Origin: Bacteroidales bacterium UBA4788
GTDB lineage: Bacteria; Bacteroidota; Bacteroidia; Bacteroidales; VadinHA17
NCBI GenBank assembly: GCA_002402965.1
Contig: DHGW01000094.1
Location: 1-19,001 of the forward strand
Length of the DNA: 19,001 bases
Direction of reading: 5' to 3'
Shown: in pieces, positions 6,763 to 14,000 of the stretch
Layout: every line of letters starts with the position of its first letter
How positions within the stretch are numbered: the stretch's first letter is position 1
The notes under the pieces: model-generated
The model's database searches: none
Told to the model about the DNA's origin: nothing
What the model saw: the letters and a program-made list of their open reading frames with translations, nothing else
Position numbers and translations under genes: made by a program

Positions 6763-6942
6763 ATGGGAAAAATCGGACCTCTTGAAATAATCCTGATACT
6801 GGTGGTTGTTGTACTGATGTTCGGCGGGCGCAAGATCCCCGAGCTGATGAAAGGCATAGGGCAGGGACTTAAGGAGTTTAGGAAAGCCAAGGACACACCG
6901 GCTGAAACTGATGTCGAAAAGGGCGCCGGCAAGGAGAACTAG
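6763..6942 (+). CDS. tatA: Twin-arginine translocase subunit TatA
   Basis: A 59-residue protein. The N-terminus MGKIGPLEIILILVVVVLMF is a single short transmembrane helix with the polar residue Glu8 near its start, followed by the FGGRKIPEL hinge and an amphipathic helix (about 24-42), then a charged, flexible tail. This is the standard TatA/E layout: oligomers form the pore for folded proteins bearing twin-arginine signals, together with TatC. No tatC is seen in this window, and solitary tatA genes are common in this phylum. The start is the only ATG that gives the complete helix. It has its own -7 element upstream and an intrinsic terminator 20 nt after the stop. It lies after rseP, but with a gap that suggests a separate transcription unit. 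Confidence 0.95.
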   Translation: MGKIGPLEIILILVVVVLMFGGRKIPELMKGIGQGLKEFRKAKDTPAETDVEKGAGKEN

Positions 6943-6962
6943 GAGCATAAAACCTAATATTT

Positions 6963-6990
6963 AAGCCTGCATGAGAGTGCGGGCTTTTTA
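6963..6990 (+). terminator. Intrinsic terminator after tatA
   Basis: AAGCCTGCA (6963-6971) pairs with TGCGGGCTT (6978-6986) around a 6-nt loop, with one T-G wobble, followed by a T-tract through 6989. This is a textbook intrinsic terminator. The ATG at 6971, which would extend the next gene, lies inside the stem, so the later start at 7010 is preferred. Confidence 0.8.
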
Positions 6991-7009
6991 TTTCATAAAT
7001 AACCGGATC

Positions 7010-7996
7010 ATGAGAAACAGTGCAGTTCTTCTTTTGCTGATGATTGCTCTTCTTGCCTCGTGTGGTGATTCTTCGCTGACGAGGACTCTCCCGAATGTTA
7101 CCGGCACTACCGGTGAGGTTCTCGTTGTAATGGACAAATCCATGTGGGACGGCAATCCGGGGCAGGCCGTGAGGGAGTATGTGAGCCCCATTCTGCTTGG
7201 TCTCCCGCAGTCAGAACCGGCATTCGCCATCCTGCCGGTCAACCCGGAGGGCTTCCGTGACATATACGTCGCACACCGCAATGTCATCGAGGTAAAGACC
7301 GAGCCGGGCAAGCCACAGCCCGAAGTGACCTATACACGGAATAAATGGGCCGAGACACAGATTGTTATCACCGTCACCGCCCCTGATACTGCTTCACTGG
7401 CTCAGTGCATCAGGGAGAACGGCGATGCAATCAGGCGCACCATCAATGAGGCGGAGAGGGGGAGGCTGACAGACTGGTTCACAAAATCGGCAGGGAAGGA
7501 GAGGAGCGTGCTGTCGGCCGGCGACACAAAGTGGGAACTGGTTATGCCTGCCGGCTGGGAATCTGATTTCAACCGTGAGGGCATCATGATGATCTCAGCC
7601 GAGACTCCCTCCACCACCCAGTCCGTTATGGTTTCTGTCACTGACAACACAACATCGAGGATCGGATGCTTCGAGCTTGCCGACCTGACCCAGAAACGGA
7701 TGTCAGATGAGGTGAAGGGTCCTGACGGAGGTTCGTTCATGGTAATAGAGCAGAAGCTCCCCGTCAGTTGCCGTTCATTTCGCCGCAGCGGGACTGATTA
7801 CATAGAGATGAGAGGGTTATGGACGCTCGAGGGTGGATTCATGGGCGGACCGTTCATATCCTACGCCTTTATAGACTCTGTTACAACCCGTGCAGTAGTG
7901 GTCACGGGATTCGTTTATGCTCCAAAGGAAGAGAAGAGAGAGCTTCTCCGGCAGGTGGAGACTCTCATGTATACTGTTAAAAAACGCACGGAATAA
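7010..7996 (+). CDS. DUF4837-family lipoprotein
   Basis: A 328-residue predicted lipoprotein: hydrophobic stretch at residues 5-15 and lipobox LLASC with Cys18. The mature chain begins after a short linker with PNVTGTTGEVLVVMDKSMWDG, then PEGFRDIYVAHRNVIEV and a middle NKWAETQIVITVTAPD; this is the pattern of the DUF4837 family found across Bacteroidota, with no known biochemical role. The C-terminal half includes an aromatic-rich stretch (RGLWTLEGGFMGGPF) and ends in a basic tail. Location is periplasmic face or outer membrane. The start at 7010 gives a proper lipoprotein signal; an in-frame ATG at 6971 lies in the tatA terminator. Only 20 nt separate that terminator's T-tract from this start, so transcription must come through or from within the tatA region. 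Confidence 0.85.
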   Translation: MRNSAVLLLLMIALLASCGDSSLTRTLPNVTGTTGEVLVVMDKSMWDGNPGQAVREYVSPILLGLPQSEPAFAILPVNPEGFRDIYVAHRNVIEVKTEPGKPQPEVTYTRNKWAETQIVITVTAPDTASLAQCIRENGDAIRRTINEAERGRLTDWFTKSAGKERSVLSAGDTKWELVMPAGWESDFNREGIMMISAETPSTTQSVMVSVTDNTTSRIGCFELADLTQKRMSDEVKGPDGGSFMVIEQKLPVSCRSFRRSGTDYIEMRGLWTLEGGFMGGPFISYAFIDSVTTRAVVVTGFVYAPKEEKRELLRQVETLMYTVKKRTE

Positions 7997-8031
7997 GCGG
8001 GTTTGTGGGCCCTGCCTTATACAATTCTTAA

Positions 8032-8094
8032 TGCTCTGCGAGCAACGTAATTATGGGTGTTCCTTATCCTGCAATGCTTTATGCCCTACGGGCA
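8032..8094. repeat. Twin hairpins with compensatory changes in a convergent spacer
   Basis: TGCTC-TGC-GAGCA at 8032-8044 and TGCCC-TAC-GGGCA at 8082-8094 are 5-bp stems with 3-nt loops, exactly 50 nt apart. Over 24 aligned bases (starting CAAT at 8022 and 8072) they differ at five positions, and one T/C and A/G pair of changes keeps the stem paired. They lie between the convergent DUF4837 gene and mqnC. Neither has a long T-tract. They may serve as weak bidirectional terminators or be copies of a dispersed palindromic repeat. Confidence 0.6.
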
Positions 8095-8129
8095 ATACCA
8101 CAACTGCCAACTGCTGACTGCCGACTTCA
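8074..8129. repeat. Second heptad-register stretch
   Basis: Eight consecutive 7-nt units run from 8074 to 8129, including ATGCTTT, ATGCCCT, AACTGCC, AACTGCT and GACTGCC. The second hairpin lies partly within it, and its last unit overlaps the mqnC stop codon. GACTGCC and GACTGCT units are shared with the array at 3161-3286, which suggests a genome-wide repeat type. Confidence 0.55.
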
Positions 8130-9218
8130 CTCCACGGGCATGTAGCGCTGGTCCCGCCTGACGGGAATAAAACCAGCTTCGCGGATGATATCCTTCATTG
8201 TATCCGGATCAACCCGGAACGGATCACCGGCTGCGCTCACGACGTTCTCTTCAATCATAACCGACCCCAGGTCATTGGCTCCGCAGTGAAGCGAAATCAT
8301 CGCCGTCTCCTTCCCTACAGTGAGAATTGACGCCTGGATGTTGTGAATGTTGTCCAGCATCAGCCTGCTGATTGCGATCATCTTCAGGTATTCTGTGGCC
8401 GTGACATTACTTCTTATACCGTCCTTTTCAGCCAGCCTGGTTCCCCGGTCCATGAAGGGCCAGGGGATGAATGTAATGAATCCGAAATGACCTTGCGGTC
8501 TGGCATCCTGTAACTTGCGCAGCATGTCGAGGTGTTCGATCCTCTCCTGCACCGTCTCGGCGTGACCGAACATCATCGTTGCCGAGGTTGGCAGGTTGAG
8601 CCTGTGCGCTTCTCTCATCACTCCCAGCCATTCGGCGACGGTAGCCTTGACCGGGGATACGAGTTTTCTGACTCTGTCGGAGAGTATCTCTGCCCCGGCT
8701 CCCGGGAGGGAGTCCAGACCGGCATCGCGGAGCGCCACAAGCACATCGCGATAGCTCATTCTCTCAGCCCGTGACAACCATGCCACCTCGGGAGGCCCCA
8801 GGGCGTGGAGCTTTACTCCCGGCCACCGGCTCTTGAGCCTTCTGAAGAGGCTTGTATAGAAGTCGAGTCCCAGCGCAGGATTCATCCCGCCCTGCAGCAG
8901 AAGCTGGTCGCCACCCAGTGCCAGCAATTCCTCTATCTTGCGGTCATACTCCTCATCGGTGGTTACATAGGCTTCATCGCTGTTCGCTGTGCGGCAGAAA
9001 TTGCAGAAACGGCATTGTGAGAAACAGATATTGGTGATATTGACATTGCGGTCAATCATCCATCCAACCCTGTTGCCGGGATGCAGTTTATGCCTCAGGA
9101 GATCTGCAACATAGCTTAGCTCTTCCTGCGGTGCTTCATACCAGAGGGTGAGTGCCTCATCAACACTGATTCGTCCGCCCCCTGCAAGCCTGTCATATAA
9201 TTGTTCTCTGATTCCCAT
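8127..9218 (-). CDS. mqnC: Cyclic dehypoxanthinyl futalosine synthase (radical SAM)
   Basis: A 363-residue radical SAM enzyme that cyclises dehypoxanthine futalosine in the futalosine route to menaquinone. The [4Fe-4S] motif CxxxCxxC is Cys65, Cys69 and Cys72 (CFSQCRFC). Downstream are family segments: LQGGMNP, LHALGPPEV, LPGAGAEIL, ATMMFGHAET, DNIHNIQAS and GANDLGSVMIEENVV, which match MqnC better than its relative MqnE (aminofutalosine synthase). The start at 9218 has AGGAGG 7 nt upstream; an upstream in-frame start at 9305 would add 29 residues unlike the family and is rejected. It is transcribed away from pdxA and converges on the DUF4837 gene. The other mqn genes are not in this window. 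Presence of this gene indicates menaquinone-based respiration made without the classical men pathway. Confidence 0.94.
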   Translation of the reverse strand: MGIREQLYDRLAGGGRISVDEALTLWYEAPQEELSYVADLLRHKLHPGNRVGWMIDRNVNITNICFSQCRFCNFCRTANSDEAYVTTDEEYDRKIEELLALGGDQLLLQGGMNPALGLDFYTSLFRRLKSRWPGVKLHALGPPEVAWLSRAERMSYRDVLVALRDAGLDSLPGAGAEILSDRVRKLVSPVKATVAEWLGVMREAHRLNLPTSATMMFGHAETVQERIEHLDMLRKLQDARPQGHFGFITFIPWPFMDRGTRLAEKDGIRSNVTATEYLKMIAISRLMLDNIHNIQASILTVGKETAMISLHCGANDLGSVMIEENVVSAAGDPFRVDPDTMKDIIREAGFIPVRRDQRYMPVE

Positions 9219-9225
9219 CCTGTGA

Positions 9226-9231
9226 CCTCCT
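9226..9231 (-). promoter_or_regulatory. Shine-Dalgarno AGGAGG for mqnC
   Basis: On the minus strand AGGAGG ends 7 nt before the ATG at 9218, the same spacing as for dxr. It decides the start of mqnC in favour of the 363-residue form. Confidence 0.7.
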
Positions 9232-9252
9232 GCGCGTTGTAGCAGATGCCTG

Positions 9253-9284
9253 TAAAGGTAATACATTAAAGCAAATTCATTCAA
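9253..9284 (-). promoter_or_regulatory. Probable mqnC promoter
   Basis: On the minus strand, TTG (9282-9284) is followed after 21 nt by TACCTTTA (9253-9260), one base off TAnnTTTG. Spacing equals that of the M23-operon promoter. It leaves a leader of about 34 nt before the ATG at 9218. Confidence 0.4.
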
Positions 9285-9307
9285 TAATTTAATTAACTTT
9301 ACCACCC

Positions 9308-9329
9308 CGGACGGCCTCTTTGCTGTCCG
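9308..9329 (+). promoter_or_regulatory. Leader hairpin before pdxA
   Basis: CGGACGGC pairs with GCTGTCCG (8 bp, one G-T wobble) around a CTCTTT loop, 16 nt before the pdxA ATG. No T-tract follows, so it is not a terminator. A near-consensus -7 box, TAACTTTA at 9294-9301, sits just upstream, so the hairpin could be at or near the 5' end of the pdxA mRNA. Confidence 0.35.
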
Positions 9330-9345
9330 TCAGACAGGATTCACA

Positions 9346-10452
9346 ATGGACAAAAAAACTATAGTTGCAGGTATCACGCAGGGCGACATAAACGGCATCG
9401 GCTACGAGATCATCATGAAAGCCCTGTCAGACCCGGCCGTCACCGATCTGTGCGTTCCGGTTGTCTACGGCTCTCCCAAGGTGGCAGCTTATCACCGCAA
9501 GGTGCTTAATTTCACCAGTTTCAATTTCAATAACATACGGTCTGCCGCTGAGGCTCATCCGAAGAAGATAAACCTGATCAACTGCCTGGGTGATGATGTT
9601 CGCGTCGAACTCGGCAAGTCGACTCCGGAAGGAGGGCAGGCTTCTTTCGCCGCCCTTGAGAGCGCCGTCTCTGATCTCGCAGGAGGCAGGATTGATGTGC
9701 TGGTGACAGCGCCCATTGACAAGCACAACATTCAGTCGGACAAGTTCCGATTCACGGGTCATACCGACTACCTGAGGTCGAAGATAGGATCGCATGAGGT
9801 GCTGATGCTTATGATCAGTGAGAGCATGAAGATTGGTTTTGCCACTGAGCATCTGGCCCTGCGCGATGTGCCGGGAGCCATCACAGTGAGCGGTCTTCTT
9901 AGCAAACTCAGACTCCTTAACAGGTCGCTGCTTCAGGACTTTGCCATCCGCGGGCCACGTATCGGAGTGCTGAGCCTGAACCCCCATGCCGGCGACGGCG
10001 GGCTTCTGGGCAACGAGGAGAAGGATATCATCATACCGGCCATCACAAAGGCCAACGAAGAAGGCATACTCGCTTTCGGCCCCTATTCATCCGACGGCTT
10101 CTTCGGATCAGGGGCATTCAGCCGTTTCGATGCGGTTCTGGCAATGTACCACGACCAGGGAATGGGAGCGTTCAAGGCTCTCGCCTTCGACACCGGTGTG
10201 AACTTCACCGCCGGGCTGCCTGTGATACGCACATCACCGGTCCACGGTACTGCATTTGACATCACCGGTAAAAACGAAGCATCGGGCAACTCGATGCGGC
10301 AGGCCCTGTACGCTGCCGTTGATATATTCCGGAACAGGGATATGTATGACGAGATGATACAAAACCCTCTCCAGCCCCAGAATATCGAGATCCATCCTGA
10401 ACACGTCGACGAGCTTCCTCCCGAACCGGAAAACTACGACCAGCAGATATGA
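9346..10452 (+). CDS. pdxA: 4-hydroxythreonine-4-phosphate dehydrogenase
   Basis: A 368-residue NAD-dependent, metal-dependent dehydrogenase that oxidises 4-phosphohydroxy-L-threonine in the deoxyxylulose 5-phosphate-dependent route to pyridoxal 5'-phosphate; the product spontaneously decarboxylates and is used by PdxJ. The family signature starts at GITQGDINGIGYEII. Three metal-binding His are seen: His139 in TGHTDYL, His214 in LNPHAGDGG and His269 in MYHDQG, equivalent to E. coli His166, His211 and His266. The SPVHGTAFDI segment and the final acidic tail complete the chain; length is slightly above the usual 330. The start at 9346 is the first ATG after the divergent intergenic gap. Its stop overlaps the ruvA start by 4 nt, so the two are translationally coupled. 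Confidence 0.97.
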   Translation: MDKKTIVAGITQGDINGIGYEIIMKALSDPAVTDLCVPVVYGSPKVAAYHRKVLNFTSFNFNNIRSAAEAHPKKINLINCLGDDVRVELGKSTPEGGQASFAALESAVSDLAGGRIDVLVTAPIDKHNIQSDKFRFTGHTDYLRSKIGSHEVLMLMISESMKIGFATEHLALRDVPGAITVSGLLSKLRLLNRSLLQDFAIRGPRIGVLSLNPHAGDGGLLGNEEKDIIIPAITKANEEGILAFGPYSSDGFFGSGAFSRFDAVLAMYHDQGMGAFKALAFDTGVNFTAGLPVIRTSPVHGTAFDITGKNEASGNSMRQALYAAVDIFRNRDMYDEMIQNPLQPQNIEIHPEHVDELPPEPENYDQQI

Positions 10453-11030
10453 TCGATTATATAACCGGAAAAGTGACCGAACTCAATCCTGCCTATGTGG
10501 TGGTTGAGTGCAACGGGATCGGATACAACATAAATATCTCCCTGACTACCTACGCTGCACTGGATAAGTCAGTTACCTGCAAGATCCTTGTCCATGAATC
10601 GATCCGTGAGGATGCTTACCTGCTCTTTGGTTTTGCCTCTGAGGATGAGCGTGATCTGTTCAGACAGCTTATTTCCGTTTCCGGTGTAGGTGCCGGAACT
10701 GCAAGGATGATGTTGTCATCAATCAGACCGGCTGACCTGAGGGAGGCAATTATAGGCGGCGACGTCGGCACTCTTAAGGGTGTCAAGGGGATAGGTTTAA
10801 AGACTGCCCAGAGGATCATAATCGACCTGAAGGACAAGATAGGAAAACATGTTGGTTCCGGTGAAATAATTGCACTTTCCGACAATACTGCGCGCGAAGA
10901 ATCGTTATCTGCTTTAGTGATGCTTGGCTTTGCCAGGAGCAGCGCCGCGAAGGTTATAGATAACCTCCTCAGGGAAAACAAAAAACTCCAGGTGGAGGAG
11001 ATAGTCAGAAGGGCGCTGAAACTGTTATAA
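10449..11030 (+). CDS. ruvA: Holliday junction branch migration protein RuvA
   Basis: A 193-residue DNA-binding subunit that recognises four-way junctions and loads the RuvB motor. The N-terminal OB-fold domain (about 1-63) begins MIDYITGKV and includes VVVECNGIGYNI and HESIREDAYLLFGF. Two helix-hairpin-helix motifs follow: LISVSGVGAGTA (about 76-87) and LKGVKGIGLKTAQRII (about 108-123). The C-terminal RuvB-contact domain ends in EEIVRRALKLL. All parts are present at the usual length. It overlaps pdxA by 4 nt and precedes sprA by 13 nt. No ruvB or ruvC is nearby. Confidence 0.97.
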   Translation: MIDYITGKVTELNPAYVVVECNGIGYNINISLTTYAALDKSVTCKILVHESIREDAYLLFGFASEDERDLFRQLISVSGVGAGTARMMLSSIRPADLREAIIGGDVGTLKGVKGIGLKTAQRIIIDLKDKIGKHVGSGEIIALSDNTAREESLSALVMLGFARSSAAKVIDNLLRENKKLQVEEIVRRALKLL

Positions 11031-11043
11031 ACAGCGTGCCGGA

Positions 11044-14000
11044 TTGCAGTTTTCTTCACATATTAGAGATCTTTGGATCAGGGTGGGGCTATTTATCCTT
11101 CCCGCTCTTTTCCCATTTGTCCTATCCGCTCAGACAAACCCCGGCGACACAATTCTCAAACTGAACAGTGATCCCTCCTTCCCGTGGGAGGCCAGGGAAT
11201 CGTCACCGCTCTTCCTCAGCAATCCCTCAAACATCACCACCAGGGTGGAGTATGATGGTCGCAACAATCAGTATATAATCTACCAGAAGGCCGGAAGCCT
11301 CGATTATCGCCGGCCGGTATATATGTCTCCGGAAGAGTACCGGAAGTATGAGTTTAACCAGGCGATGCGTGAATACTGGGATGCCAGCCTTCGCGGTGAC
11401 GCTTCCGGATTCAGATCTTCACTCATACCCCAGATAGAGGTCGGGGGAGAGACCTTTGACCGCATCTTCGGCAGCAACGTCATCAACATCGTCCCGCAGG
11501 GATCCGCCGAACTCATCTTCGGGATAAATATCTCGCATACTGAGAACCCCACCCTTTCTGAAAGACTTCGGACCATTCCCACATTCGACTTTCAGGAAAA
11601 GATCCAGATGAATGTCACCGGCACCATTGGGGACAAGATGCAGCTGGGCATCAACTACAACACCGAGGCGATGTTCGAGTTTGAAAACCGCACAAAGCTC
11701 GAGTACTCCGGCAAAGAGGATGAGATCATTAAAAAGATTGAGGCGGGTGACGTGACCCTTCCGCTGAACGGTACACTTATCACCGGCAGCTACAGCCTCT
11801 TCGGGCTCAAGACCGAGCTGCAGTTCGGCAAACTGAACATGACAACCGTTTTCTCACAGCAGAAGGGCGAGTCATCAGTGGTGGAGGTCAAGGGCGGATC
11901 ACAGATAAGTGAGTACGAGATCACCGCTGACAGTTATGAGGCCAACCGCCACTTCTTCCTCTCGCAGCAGTTCAGGGAAAACTTCGACGGCGCACTTGCC
12001 AATCTTCCGATCGTCAGCACCGGCCTCAACATCGAAAAGATCGAGGTATGGATCACGAATGAGACCAGCCGCTTTGAGGATGTAAGCAACAGGAATATCG
12101 TCGCCTTCCTTGACCTGGCTGAAGACCAGGCCAATATCTACAATACAGTTCCGGAATTCCAGTATATGCCGGGTGCCCCCGTCAACCCGTCGAACAACAC
12201 CAACGGACTGTATGAACAGCTGAACACAATCTACGCCAGTACCAGGAACATTGACCAGGTGGCTGACGCCTTTGCCGGCCTCTATCCCGGGTTCCAGATC
12301 GGCCGTGACTATGAGAAGATCGAAAATGCACGAAGGCTGACAGAGCGCGAGTACACCGTGAACCGTCAGCTGGGCTACATCTCCCTCAACATGGCGCTCA
12401 ACAATGACGAGGTGCTGGCCGTATCCTACGAGTACACATACAACGGCCAGGTCTTCAAGGTCGGGGAATTCTCAACTGACGGTATCACGGCGCCTGACGC
12501 TCTCATCCTCAAGCTGATCAAGGGCACCACCCTGAGCCCGCAGATCCCTTCCTGGAAGCTGATGATGAAGAACATCTACAACATCGGGTCAGGAAGGATT
12601 GAACCAAAGAACTTCGAGGTCAACATCCTTTACCAGGATGACAAGACCGGCAACGCGCTTAACTATCTCCCCGGCACACCTCTTGACGGCCAGGTGCTGC
12701 TGCAGGCTCTCGGTCTGGACCAGCTCAATTCGCAACTTGACAGGCAGCCTGACGGTTTGTTTGACTTCGTTGAAGGCGTCACGGTGATGGGGGAGAAGGG
12801 AAGGATAATCTTCCCCGTACTTGAGCCCTTCGGGCGGCACCTCTTGAAGTATATCACTGATCCTGAGCAAATAAGGAAATATGTATTCACTGAGCTCTAT
12901 GACTCCACCCAGACTGTGGCAAGGCAGATGGCTGAGAAGAACAAATACCTTCTCAGGGGCCAGTTTACCTCAGCCTCGGGGTCTGAGATAAGGCTCAATG
13001 TTGCAAACATACCCGAGGGCTCGGTCAAGGTGACAGCCGGCGGCGTCACCCTCACTGAGAATGTGGACTATACGGTTGACTACAATATGGGTTCGGTCAA
13101 GATTATCAACTCCGCAATCATTGAGTCGCAGACTCCCGTCCAGGTATCTCTTGAAAGCAACCAGTTCTTCGGGCTGCAGACAAAGACGCTTGTGGGAACC
13201 CATCTCAACTACCGCTTCTCCGAAAGATTTAACCTGGGAGGGACGGTCCTGCGGCTCAACGAGAGACCCTACACACAGAAGGTCACATACGGTGATGATC
13301 CCATTTCAAATACAATATACGGTTTTGACGCCTCATACCGGGCTGAGTCACAGCTGCTCACCAGCGCTATTGACTGGCTTCCGTTCATAGAGACCAATGC
13401 TCCCTCCTCCATCAACTTCTTCGGCGAGTTTGCCCACCTGGTACCCGGGCACAGCAAAGCAATCACTTCCGAGGGGGCCGTCTATATTGATGACTTCGAA
13501 GCAAGTGAGATCTCGCTTGATCTGAGGGCATTCAATGCCTGGTCACTTGCCAGCGTGCCCCAGGGACAGGATATCCTCTTCCCTGAGGCGAGGCTGAGCA
13601 AGGACATACAGTCTGGATTCAACAGGGCGCGGCTGGCATGGTATGTCATCGACCCGCTCTTCCTGCGAAACGGATCAACCACCCCGGGGCACATCCGCGC
13701 CAATCCCGACATGCAGTCAAGCCACTTCGTCAGGGAGATCTATGAGACGGAGATCTTCCCCTTCAAGGAATCGCCCAGCGGCATCCCCACAAACATCTCC
13801 GTGCTTAACCTGGCATTCTATCCCTCTGAGCGCGGACCGTACAACTTCGACGTGCTGTCCGGAGCATACTCGGCAGGGCTTGGAGCCGACGGCCTGCTCA
13901 ATTCACCCAGGACGCGCTGGGGCGGGATGATGCGCGAACTGCTTACAAACGATTTCGAGTCGGCAAACATCCAGTACATCAAGTTCTGGGTAATGGATCC

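Noticed and set aside
6328..6948. A 206-codon minus-strand open frame across rseP and tatA
   Set aside because: It runs antisense to the catalytic C-terminus of rseP and all of tatA, both clearly real; no independent support.
6971..7009. ATG at 6971 as the start of the DUF4837 protein
   Set aside because: It falls inside the tatA terminator stem and would put thirteen residues before a clean lipoprotein signal.
9219..9305. Upstream start for mqnC at 9305
   Set aside because: It bypasses a perfectly spaced AGGAGG, overlaps the likely promoter, and adds 29 residues not typical of the family.
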